A stretch of DNA of 64,000 nucleotides, taken from assembly GCA_013375455.1 (NCBI GenBank), contig JABXJT010000017.1, positions 1 through 64,000 of the forward strand, written 5' to 3'. This document shows positions 36,593 to 44,534 of this stretch, one piece after another; position 1 is the stretch's first letter, and each line of letters begins with the position of its first letter. The translations under genes and the position numbers were made by a program. Under the pieces are notes generated by a model. It had not been told where the DNA came from. It saw nothing but the letters and a program-made list of their open reading frames with translations, and did not search any database. The DNA is from Candidatus Helarchaeota archaeon (GTDB lineage Archaea > Asgardarchaeota > Lokiarchaeia > Helarchaeales > HEL-GB-A).

Positions 36593-36973
36593 TTATTTAC
36601 AGAAGGGTATTTTATCACAATCCAAAATGGAGGCAGGGTCTACTCCTTCAAGGTATTTTTCTACGAATTTAGGGCGAATCATCATACAAATAATACAAAT
36701 TTCTTTTATGACCTCCATATCAGACATTTTATTTCCTATAAGCTTCTCAATTAAGTCCTGTACTGATTTAAATGCTGGTTGCTCTCTTACAATCTCAAGC
36801 CCTCTTGCTCCACGTTCTCCACGCAAGTAATGACTTACAGAGGGTTGTGTAAGCCCTAATAAACTAGCAATTTCGTTTTGATTTTTTCCATATTTTTCGT
36901 GTAATTCCTGAACTATCACGGCCCTTACTGCAGGTATGATTAGTTTAACATTAATTTCACATGGAGTTTTCAT
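36593..36973 (-). CDS. HTH regulator with cysteine cluster, paralog 2
   Basis: A 126-residue paralog of the regulator at 26479-26820: TPCEINVKLIIPAVRAVIVQEL, an XRE-like HTH (NQNEIASLLGLTQPSVSHYLRG) and C-terminal cysteines CIICMM and a final DCDKIPFC. The conserved N-terminal Pro-Cys-Glu-Ile and C-terminal Cys pairs in both paralogs suggest a metal- or Fe-S-sensing switch. It lies upstream of the first hdr operon and downstream of thi4. Divergent ends from both; an imperfect operator (37071-37081) sits 98 bp upstream. Confidence 0.82.
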   Translation of the reverse strand: MKTPCEINVKLIIPAVRAVIVQELHEKYGKNQNEIASLLGLTQPSVSHYLRGERGARGLEIVREQPAFKSVQDLIEKLIGNKMSDMEVIKEICIICMMIRPKFVEKYLEGVDPASILDCDKIPFCK

Positions 36974-37070
36974 AATATCTTCATCTTTTCATTATAACTT
37001 GTTTGTAACTTTTTTTTGTCGATTGTGGTCATTATTTATGAAGTTATTCCACCTTCATAATTGATAAGGA

Positions 37071-37081
37071 TAACGATGTTA
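37071..37081. promoter_or_regulatory. Imperfect TAACANTGTTA operator, HTH regulator 2
   Basis: TAACGATGTTA, one mismatch to the palindrome, 97 bases upstream of the ATG of HTH regulator 2. Confidence 0.5.
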
Positions 37082-37186
37082 TAAAGTTTTATGTAACTTA
37101 AATGCAAAATTCTTTGATGGTACCTCCTACAATGCTAACATTACTGTTCGAAAATTGGTAATTGCAACAAAATAATAAAAAAAAGA

Positions 37187-40100
37187 TCAAGGCTTCATTG
37201 TAATACTCTCAATTTGGGACATAATTTCTGAATCGGTAAAATGAACTAATTCTGAGGCTCCTCGAGGACAAAATGAAGCGCAAACGCCACATCCATGGCA
37301 TTTTATGGGATCAATAGCAGAAATTTTCTTTTCGCCTCTATTTACGATAGATAATGCGTTAAAAGGACAAACTTCAGTGCATATTCCACATCCAATACAA
37401 ATATTAGGATTAATTCTGGGTTTAATCCCTTCAAGTTCTATTTCCTCTTTAGATAGGTAACTACAGGCTCTTGATACGGCTCCTTTGGCTTGGATGATTG
37501 TTTCATCAATAAACTTTGGGGAATGAGCAAATCCACAAATGAAAATTCCATCTTCAGGAGAATCCAGGGGGCGCAATTTTGTATGAGTCTCTAAGAAAAA
37601 TTGAGACTCATCTAAGGGCAATCTTAGTTGGTTTATTAAATTCTCATCGACATTTGGAAGTATTCCAGCACTTAAAATCAATAAATCTGTTTTTATCTTG
37701 ACTATTTTCTGAAATATATTATCAAATACCGAAATAATAATGTTATTATTCTCATAATTAAGGATTGGTTGATTGTCTAGTGTAAATCTTATAAATTTAA
37801 CACCTAGCTCTCTCACTTTTCGATAATATTCTTCTCTAAATCCACAAGTTCGAGTTTCTCTACATAATATATAAATATCGATTTCGGGGTTCAAATTTTT
37901 TGCTGCAATAGCATTTTTTTGTGCTTCAAAACAACAGATTTTACTACAGTAATTTCTTTCTTCGCACTTTGTACCAATACATTGAATCATCACAACATTT
38001 TTGATATTTTCTAAATTTTTATTAAAAATCCTTTCTTCTAGTTCTATTTGGGTTAAAACTCTATCGTCTTTTCCATAATTATATTCAATAGGTGTATATT
38101 CTTTCCCGCCAGTAGCTATTATAATAGTCCCAGCTTTTATTTGTTCAATATGTCCATTAGAAGTAACCGTTGCAGAGAACTGTCCGAGAGAACCGCCAAT
38201 TTCATTAATTTCAGTATTTAAAAAAACTTCAATTTTCTCATTTGAGTTAATTTGGTTTTTTAGCATTTCAAGATGGGATGCTAAATCCTCTCCACTTGCT
38301 AGAAATTTTATTTTATTGGCTATTCCACCTAATTCGGAAGATTTTTCTAAGAGATAGGCTTTAAACCCCTGATTTGCCAATTCTAAGGCAGCCGTCATCC
38401 CAGCTATTCCTCCTCCAATTATTATCCCTGCTTGGACGATTTTTACTTTATAATTATAGAGAGGTTCTTGTAATCCAGCTTTGGCAACTGCCATCGCTAC
38501 CAAATCTTTCGCTTTTTCAATTGCACTTTGTGGATCTAATTGATGCACCCATGATACATGTTCACGTATATTAGCCATTGACAAAAGATAAAAATTAAGC
38601 CCCGCTTCTCTTATGGTATTTTGAAATAATGGTTCATGAGTTCTTGGAGTACATGCCGCAATAACCAAACGATTCAAATTTTTTTCTTTGATTATTTCTT
38701 TAATTCTATTCTGACCATCCTGAGAGCAGGCAATTAAATTATCTTCAGCACAAATGACATTAGGCAAAGTTTTAGTAAAGGCTACTATCTCTTTTATATT
38801 TACAAACGATCCGATATTAATTCCACAATGGCAAATGAAAACTCCAATTCTGGGTTTTAACTCTGATACATTTATTTCAATTGGATGTTCTTCTGGCGTG
38901 ATTAATGTATTTCTTTCAGAAGAAAGTAATGTTGAAGCGGAAGAGGCAGCGGCACTGGCTTCTGCTACAGTAGCTGGGATATCTTTAGGACTTTTAAAAG
39001 TTCCACATACAAATATTCCTTCTTTTGATGTTTTTACGGGTTCAAGAACGGTCGTATCACAAAAATTGTAATCATTTAATTTGATCCCAAAAACTTGACT
39101 CAATTCTTTATATTGATCTGAGCAAGCAAAGCCAACGGATAAAACCACCAGATCAAATTCTTCATCTATTATATTTTGATTTGCATCTTGATATCTAATC
39201 TCTAATTTTTCACCTTTTTGTTTAATAGTTGTAACTCGAGTTTTAGAGAATTTAATTCCCATTTTTCCTGCATTAGTGAAATACTTTTCAAAACCCTTTC
39301 CGGATGCCCGAATATCCATGTTAAAAATATAACATTGTATATCAGGATTATATTCTTTGGCAAGAAGAGCTTCTTTTATTGCATACATGCAACAGACAGA
39401 GGAACAGTAGTTATGACCTATTGAAATATCTCTAGAACCTATGCATTGTAACCACGCAATTTTTTTGGCTGGTTTTCCATCATAAGGCCTTAATATATGA
39501 CCATCAAATGGTCCTGAAGGACTTAAAATCCTTTCAAATTCAACACTGGTAATTATGTTTGGAAATTTTCTATACCCATATACCTTTTTTAAAGTAGGAT
39601 TAAAAGTTTCAGCGCCAAGTGCTAAAATGATTGATCCCACATTAATCTCTATGATTTCTTCCCTCTGATTAAAATCTATAGCTTTTACTTCACAAGATTT
39701 AGCACAGAAACCGCATCCTAAACAAAATTCTTTATTGATAGAAAAAGTACTCAAAAGTGGGTGAGAATATCTCATAGAAATGCAACTTTTTGTTCTTAAT
39801 TCAGCATCATATTCATTAGGTATTTCAATTGGGCATGAGAGTGAGCAAATTCCACAACCAGTGCATTTGGACAAATCAATAAATCGTGGATTCTTTTTGA
39901 TTGTCACTTTAAAATTTCCTGCAGTCCCCTCAACTTTTACAACTTCACTATACGATAGAATCGATACATGTGGATGGCGTTCTATTGAAATTAAATAATT
40001 CATTATGCCTCCAATAGCTGTTAATTTTTCCATATTTTCAATGCAACATTTATCTAATTGACTCATTATGCCTCCAATCGACGTTAATTTTTCCACGAGA

Positions 40101-40192
40101 TAAACTTTAAACCCAGAATCGGCTAGTTCTAGTGAAGCATGCATTCCTGAAATGCCACCCCCCACAACTAGTACGGATCCTACTTTTGTCAT
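37187..40192 (-). CDS. Double HdrA-like flavoprotein, copy 1 (motif altered)
   Basis: A 1001-residue fusion of two HdrA-like halves. The first FAD loop is VLVVGGGISGMH (8-19), ferredoxin clusters CTGCGICSLSCP and CLGCGFCAKSC follow (about 110-180), the second FAD loop is IIIGGGIAGMTA (about 595), and the C terminus has CIGCGICTEVCP and CHGCGVCASFCP. HdrA bifurcates electrons in HdrABC complexes. Residues 47-70 differ from the three paralogs: the motif FPTNDCAMC is replaced by a repeat of an upstream VEKLTSIGGIM-like segment (33-43 and 54-64). The frame is otherwise intact. Operon with MvhD-like, HdrB and HdrC upstream. Confidence 0.88.
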   Translation of the reverse strand: MTKVGSVLVVGGGISGMHASLELADSGFKVYLVEKLTSIGGIMSQLDKCCIENMEKLTAIGGIMNYLISIERHPHVSILSYSEVVKVEGTAGNFKVTIKKNPRFIDLSKCTGCGICSLSCPIEIPNEYDAELRTKSCISMRYSHPLLSTFSINKEFCLGCGFCAKSCEVKAIDFNQREEIIEINVGSIILALGAETFNPTLKKVYGYRKFPNIITSVEFERILSPSGPFDGHILRPYDGKPAKKIAWLQCIGSRDISIGHNYCSSVCCMYAIKEALLAKEYNPDIQCYIFNMDIRASGKGFEKYFTNAGKMGIKFSKTRVTTIKQKGEKLEIRYQDANQNIIDEEFDLVVLSVGFACSDQYKELSQVFGIKLNDYNFCDTTVLEPVKTSKEGIFVCGTFKSPKDIPATVAEASAAASSASTLLSSERNTLITPEEHPIEINVSELKPRIGVFICHCGINIGSFVNIKEIVAFTKTLPNVICAEDNLIACSQDGQNRIKEIIKEKNLNRLVIAACTPRTHEPLFQNTIREAGLNFYLLSMANIREHVSWVHQLDPQSAIEKAKDLVAMAVAKAGLQEPLYNYKVKIVQAGIIIGGGIAGMTAALELANQGFKAYLLEKSSELGGIANKIKFLASGEDLASHLEMLKNQINSNEKIEVFLNTEINEIGGSLGQFSATVTSNGHIEQIKAGTIIIATGGKEYTPIEYNYGKDDRVLTQIELEERIFNKNLENIKNVVMIQCIGTKCEERNYCSKICCFEAQKNAIAAKNLNPEIDIYILCRETRTCGFREEYYRKVRELGVKFIRFTLDNQPILNYENNNIIISVFDNIFQKIVKIKTDLLILSAGILPNVDENLINQLRLPLDESQFFLETHTKLRPLDSPEDGIFICGFAHSPKFIDETIIQAKGAVSRACSYLSKEEIELEGIKPRINPNICIGCGICTEVCPFNALSIVNRGEKKISAIDPIKCHGCGVCASFCPRGASELVHFTDSEIMSQIESITMKP
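40001..40095 (-). repeat. 32-bp internal direct repeat in HdrA copy 1
   Basis: 40001-40032 and 40064-40095 match at 29 of 32 bases. They encode residues 54-64 and 33-43. The paralogs have this sequence once. The second copy occupies the place of the conserved Cys motif. Confidence 0.9.
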
Positions 40193-40193
40193 T

Positions 40194-40949
40194 TTAATAC
40201 CCCTTTATCATAAATTTAGCATCCTGATTAATCATTTTTAACTGAATTTTTTGTCGGGTTTTCAATGCTAATAGATGTTTCATCGCTATATCAGGTGAAA
40301 GTGAAAGTTTTTTGGCAATATCTATTGTAGTAAGTGGTTTTTCACTAACTAGATTGATGATTCTTTTCCTTATTATTTCAGCATCCAGAATTTTATCGAT
40401 TAACCCTAAAAACTTTTCTTCTGAAATTTTCTCATCATAAACATTTCCAAATTTGACTAATTCCCTACTTTTTCCAAATAACCAATTAACATAAGAATCA
40501 GTACAAATATCTTTTAAAATTTTTAATTCATCTTGTAGCAAGTTCTTATCATCCATAGTCATAGGGCCTATCTCTGCAATCAGATTAGTGTAATTGTTTA
40601 TTATATGTCGAACTCTTTCTGTTTCTGAGGCTGAAATCCATTTATAGTCGATTCGATTAAAATTAATTCCAACTTTTTCTATTAGTTTTTTTACAAAGAA
40701 AACCTTGTACATTGCAATATAATTATCAGAAACATTTTGACAATCAATGGGATAACAACACGTAACCAAAATACCATCAGCATCCGAGCTTAAAGCTTTT
40801 ACTAAAAGATATGGATCGATTTTATCACTACAGGTTACTTTCTTTATTCGAATTTTAGGAGCATATTGCAATCCTGAAATTTCTATGAGATCTTCATCAG
40901 AATGAGGACACAAATTACAAAAATATGTAAGAATCGTTAGTTCAGACAT
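40194..40949 (-). CDS. MvhD-like protein with C-terminal winged helix, divergent
   Basis: A 251-residue protein. Residues 1-140 are MvhD-like, the [2Fe-2S] subunit linking hydrogenase or dehydrogenase to HdrA; the cysteines remain (FCNLCPH, TCSDKIDP, CCYPIDCQN) but flanking residues differ from the canonical NWCSYAGADL, CSGRIDP, GCHPADCHY of its paralog at 50587. Residues about 195-251 form a winged-helix-like domain (TTIDIAKKLSLSPDIAMKHLLAL). Two bp upstream of HdrA copy 1. It is either a specialised partner of that HdrA or partly degenerate. Confidence 0.78.
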   Translation of the reverse strand: MSELTILTYFCNLCPHSDEDLIEISGLQYAPKIRIKKVTCSDKIDPYLLVKALSSDADGILVTCCYPIDCQNVSDNYIAMYKVFFVKKLIEKVGINFNRIDYKWISASETERVRHIINNYTNLIAEIGPMTMDDKNLLQDELKILKDICTDSYVNWLFGKSRELVKFGNVYDEKISEEKFLGLIDKILDAEIIRKRIINLVSEKPLTTIDIAKKLSLSPDIAMKHLLALKTRQKIQLKMINQDAKFMIKGY

Positions 40950-40965
40950 TCATTTCCATCCTAAT

Positions 40966-41841
40966 CTAAGCTTTCATTTTTGCCATAATCTTTTTTGGTT
41001 TTATTCTATGGAGATTCATCCCAATACTTTTTAATTCAAGTCCAAAAGCAATGCCTAAAACTTCAGTTAAGTGAAGCGGGGCAACTTGATATTGTTCTTT
41101 ATATTTTCTTTGAATGTCAAATTGACCTAAATCAAACGTGAAATAACAGGTTGGGCACGCTAAAACCAACCCATCTAAATCTAATGTTTTCAATGCAATT
41201 AATTTCTGGCGGGGAATTTCTAACGTTGCAGTATCATTTACCCCTTGAAGTCCAGCACCACAACAAGTATATTTCCCATCATACTCTACTGTTTTTGCGC
41301 CCAAAGCCTCAACAATTTCATCCATAGAACGAGGAAATTCAGGATCATCAAATTTAACGACTTCATGTGGCCGTATTAAATGGCATCCGTAAAAAGTGGC
41401 GAATACCATATCAGATAATGGTCTTTTAACATTCTCTTTGATTTTTTCAAGACCAATATCTTCATATAAAACCTGTACAAAATGTTTTACTTCAATCGTT
41501 CCTTTAAATTCCTTTCCAATTTCGTTTAATATGTCGTTAATTGCGATTCTATCTTCTTCATCTTCTTTTAAATGGGCATTTACTTTTTTTAGATTCTTAA
41601 AACATCCACTACAAAGAGTTATTATGTCCAAATTTTTCTCTTCTGCTAGACATAGATTCCTTGCGGCTAAGGCGTATGCCGTATTCACTTGAACAGAAGA
41701 GACTATCGTAGGGGCGCAACAATGAAAGTTAGGTTCATTTTCAAATTCAACACCTAATATTTCAAATATACGTGCTGCTGAAGCTTCAAAACCTGGATCC
41801 TTAGCTAAAACTGTACATCCTGGAAATAAAATATATTTCAT
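40966..41841 (-). CDS. HdrB-like subunit, block A
   Basis: A 291-residue heterodisulfide reductase B-like protein with the two CCG-type cysteine-rich domains that hold the noncubane [4Fe-4S] clusters of HdrB: CTVLAK..NFHCCAP..LCSGCFKNL and YGCHLIRPHEV..YTCCGAGL..ACPTCYFTF. The ATG at 41841 is used, preceded by AAGTGATT; the longer start is an ATT-Lys-Met reading upstream. It overlaps no other domain. It would reduce a disulfide or other sulfur substrate fed by HdrA. Confidence 0.9.
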   Translation of the reverse strand: MKYILFPGCTVLAKDPGFEASAARIFEILGVEFENEPNFHCCAPTIVSSVQVNTAYALAARNLCLAEEKNLDIITLCSGCFKNLKKVNAHLKEDEEDRIAINDILNEIGKEFKGTIEVKHFVQVLYEDIGLEKIKENVKRPLSDMVFATFYGCHLIRPHEVVKFDDPEFPRSMDEIVEALGAKTVEYDGKYTCCGAGLQGVNDTATLEIPRQKLIALKTLDLDGLVLACPTCYFTFDLGQFDIQRKYKEQYQVAPLHLTEVLGIAFGLELKSIGMNLHRIKPKKIMAKMKA

Positions 41842-41842
41842 T

Positions 41843-42415
41843 TTAATCACTTGATTTCGTTTTCAATAAAATAAAATCAGATTTTTCAAATATTTGATTT
41901 ATTTCATTTATTATATCATTTGAAAGTTTTCCAATTCTAGGTAAATTTAGTCTTTCTCTTTTAACCTCGGTTGCTTCTGGAACTTCGACTATACGACCTG
42001 TCGATTTTATTGCGTTGATAGCATATTTAACATTCATAGGAACTATTCCTCTTTCAGCGGCCATGTTTCTCAATGTTATCCAAATAATTGGCAATTTTAC
42101 TCCTTGAGGACATCTTTCAGCACAACAATAACATTCTGAGCATAACCATATCGAATCATCATTTAGAACTTCTTCTTTTAATCCAAAAATAATTTTCCGA
42201 ATTAATCTTTTAGTATTCTGGCCAAAATCTGTAACAGTACAACCCGTTACACAAGTTCCACACTGAAAACAATAATACACGTTCTGGTTGCTCAATTTTT
42301 TAACTTCTTCCGGAAAAGAGCGGTCAAAACTTTCTGCATCAAGGATTTCAGGAAATATATCTTCGCTACTCACTTTTTCTTCATCTTTCAGCATTTCTCC
42401 CGCCTCTATTATCAC
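41843..42415 (-). CDS. HdrC-like Fe-S subunit, block A
   Basis: A 190-residue HdrC-like ferredoxin protein with clusters CFQCGTCVTGC and CSECYCCAERCPQG, and a C-terminal helical region shared with the copy at 52240. HdrC carries electrons between HdrA and HdrB. First gene of the block A operon. Imperfect operator copies lie 35-110 bp upstream. Confidence 0.9.
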   Translation of the reverse strand: MIIEAGEMLKDEEKVSSEDIFPEILDAESFDRSFPEEVKKLSNQNVYYCFQCGTCVTGCTVTDFGQNTKRLIRKIIFGLKEEVLNDDSIWLCSECYCCAERCPQGVKLPIIWITLRNMAAERGIVPMNVKYAINAIKSTGRIVEVPEATEVKRERLNLPRIGKLSNDIINEINQIFEKSDFILLKTKSSD

Positions 42416-42793
42416 ATTATGTAGCGAGGTTGCCTATTAAATTGCAAAATAACGCTATTAATTAAAACAATGTTATACTCAAAAATTAAGGAAAATAGTT
42501 AATAAATTCTGCTATAACACTGTAATTTTAAATGCTTTCATTAGCAACGACGTCCTGCGTATTAAAGAGCATAGATTGGTTATAAAGCAACAAAATAATT
42601 TCCCTATTAAAATATTGGAGAGAAGTACATGATTTTTAGTGTGAGAATTTAGCTAATGATACTAGAAATTACAAATGATCTCGTTATTCAAGAAGTTGTT
42701 TGAGTGAGCTTTTAGTATATAATATGAAATGTATATTAAATTTCCCTCATCTTCCTAGAGTATCCTGGGAAAGGTATTCATCATTTTTACTTA
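42416..42793. other. Intergenic region upstream of hdr block A, with imperfect operators
   Basis: A 378-bp gap without a gene. Near the hdrC start it holds TAACGCTATTA (42450-42460, two mismatches), AAACAATGTTA (42465-42475, one) and TAACACTGTAA (42515-42525, one), the control region of block A. The rest, towards the end of ubiA, shows nothing recognisable. Confidence 0.6.
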
Positions 42794-43786
42794 TCAGAGG
42801 ACGAAAAAAACGTCTGCAACTTGTAGCGCAAGAATGGCACCCAAGCCGAGAGAAATAGCAATTAATCCTGTCATATAAAAGGCGGTTTTAGGAGTTGGCC
42901 TTCGATATAAAATGTAATATGAAATATAAGTTAAACAACCGGTGAGCAATAGTCCTATAAGAATGGGTAAATCAATTTTAAGATGGGAATAGGTATTAAA
43001 ATCAAAATAGATTTTAAGTTCTATAGAGCTCATTGCTATAAATATTAAGGTTAATGCGATAAATCCAATTTTTGCATATTTTTCAAGGCCAACCGTTACT
43101 ACTGTTGTCTTGACATTAGCTGCTTTATCAGCTTCATAATCGATCATAGGCGTTGGATATACAATGATGAAGGTGAGCATGCAGCTAATAGGAACCACAA
43201 ACCAACCGTACATCGAAATTAAACCAGTAAAATCAGAATAAATAAACCAACCATATACACTACCAATCATTCCAAAAGCCAAGACATTAATTAAAATATC
43301 TAACCCTGTTTTTGCTTTAAACCTGAATGGTGGGGTAGTATAAAGAATTCCTGCCCCCACACCCAGCATCGCAAGAAAAAGATGAATGATCGATAAAAAT
43401 ACAGATAAAATTATACCTAAACTAAAAAATATTAAGGCACTAACCAAACCAACCCATTTTGGCAATAAATTTCTATCGAAAATGTGGGGTAAACTCTTTT
43501 TTCGAGGATTTAATCTATCGGTTTCTACATCATAGTATGAATCTAAAGCAAAAAATCCACAACCCATAAAGAATCCAACGAGAATTGGTATGATTAGAGC
43601 AAATAATGAAGGAAGACTACTGAATCCTAAACTTATGTATGAAAAAATAGCCCCCGCCACAAATGGCGCTGAAAAACCAATGCTAATATATATGCGATAC
43701 AAATGAATTAAATAAAATATTTTTCGTAATAAACTAATTTCATTCACATTAATTTGGCTATCGTCATTCAAGTTTTCAGTTACCAT
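42794..43786 (-). CDS. UbiA-family prenyltransferase
   Basis: A 330-residue integral membrane protein with eight to nine hydrophobic segments and two Asp-rich motifs: DSYYDVETDRLN (about 103-114) for prenyl-diphosphate binding and DYEADKAANVKTT (about 215-227) as second motif. UbiA enzymes attach isoprenoid chains to aromatic, phospholipid or porphyrin acceptors; the acceptor here is unknown. It sits between the hdr genes with its own perfect operator, so it may make a quinone-like or lipid partner for the Hdr complexes. That link is inference. Confidence 0.85.
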   Translation of the reverse strand: MVTENLNDDSQINVNEISLLRKIFYLIHLYRIYISIGFSAPFVAGAIFSYISLGFSSLPSLFALIIPILVGFFMGCGFFALDSYYDVETDRLNPRKKSLPHIFDRNLLPKWVGLVSALIFFSLGIILSVFLSIIHLFLAMLGVGAGILYTTPPFRFKAKTGLDILINVLAFGMIGSVYGWFIYSDFTGLISMYGWFVVPISCMLTFIIVYPTPMIDYEADKAANVKTTVVTVGLEKYAKIGFIALTLIFIAMSSIELKIYFDFNTYSHLKIDLPILIGLLLTGCLTYISYYILYRRPTPKTAFYMTGLIAISLGLGAILALQVADVFFVL

Positions 43787-43836
43787 TCATCTCATCCTTT
43801 GAATTCAAATTCACTAAAAAGATTGTTAGGAGATCA

Positions 43837-43847
43837 TAACAATGTTA
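43837..43847. promoter_or_regulatory. TAACANTGTTA operator, ubiA
   Basis: TAACAATGTTA, perfect, inside a longer ATAACAATGTTAT palindrome, 50 bp upstream of the UbiA-family gene's ATG. Confidence 0.75.
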
Positions 43848-44042
43848 TTATTAAAAATTTTCCATTACCTTGAAATTTCTTAATCGTTCCATTACGATTC
43901 AATGTTCAAACCTTAAAGAAATTTTAAAATAAAAGAATATTTTATTGTTATCATCGTGTTCGATTCAAATATAGGATATAGTAAAAAAATTGAAAGGAAA
44001 CAGCATAGGCTTTTTAAAAACAATGCTATTGCCTAAAAAATA

Positions 44043-44506
44043 ATGGAGGGAAAATAATCACGAAAAATATCGGAATTGTAAGTAAAAATTTAGAAAAAAA
44101 ATCAGAATTCGAACCATTAATATCATTTTTCGTTTGTAAATGGTGCGCTTACTCTGCAGCCGATTTGGCTGGTTCTAACCGACTACAATATCCCCCTAAT
44201 ATCAGAATCTTTATACTTCCATGTAGTGGGAAAATGGATATAATTTATGCGCTGAAAGCTTTTGAAAGAGGGATTGACGGCGTTTTGGTTTGTGGTTGTC
44301 CAAAAGATAAATGCCATAATGTTGATGGAAATGAAAAATCGAAGCAGATAGTTCAAATGGTCAAAAATATTTCAAAAAATATCGGAATTGATCCAAGCAG
44401 AATTGAAATGCATTTGATATCCGCAAGAAAATCGACAAAATTTGTAGAAATTGTTGAAAATTTTGTAGAACAAATAAGAAAACTTGGTCCAATTAAACCC
44501 AAATAA
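44043..44506 (+). CDS. Small MvhD/VhuD-like protein, Cys form, needs a -1 frameshift
   Basis: A protein of about 154 residues: CKWCAYSAADLAG, LPCSGKMDI and VCGCPKDKCHNVDGN are the [2Fe-2S]-binding elements of MvhD. The frame has no ATG/GTG/TTG ahead of the first Cys motif. However an ATG at 44043 reads ATG-GAG-GGA-AAA-TAA; a -1 slip on G-GGA-AAA (44048-44054) enters the MvhD frame. The N terminus is then 22 residues long up to Phe-Glu-Pro-Leu, exactly as in the Sec paralog at 58292. So the gene is read by frameshifting, or a base is missing in the A run (real or sequencing), or it starts at a non-AUG codon behind GGAGGG. Confidence 0.7.
44048..44057 (+). other. Possible -1 slippery heptamer followed by a stop
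   Basis: G-GGA-AAA (X-XXY-YYZ form) in the ATG frame, immediately before TAA at 44055-44057. No clear downstream stem-loop or pseudoknot was found by eye. Confidence 0.45.
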
Positions 44507-44534
44507 TAAGTATTGATAAGAAAATCAAAAAATA

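Larger units (their letters stand above)
37187..42415 (-). repeat. hdr block A (hdrC-hdrB-mvhD-hdrA), paralogous to block B
   Basis: Four genes in the order hdrC, hdrB, mvhD-wHTH, hdrA (transcription direction) match, gene for gene and size for size, the block at 47583-52824. Protein identity looks high in HdrC and HdrB, lower in MvhD. The simplest reading is an ancient segmental duplication with faster change in block A. Confidence 0.8.

Noticed and set aside
37187..40192. HdrA copy 1 as a pseudogene
   Set aside because: The frame is open over 1001 codons and all other Cys and FAD motifs are present; only the NDCAMC region is altered.
44018..44028. A full operator before the small MvhD gene
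   Set aside because: AAACAATGCTA has two mismatches and no strong partner site, so it is mentioned but not listed as a feature.
44165..44506. A short protein starting at TTG 44165
   Set aside because: It would delete the first CxxC ligand pair that is conserved and in frame upstream.
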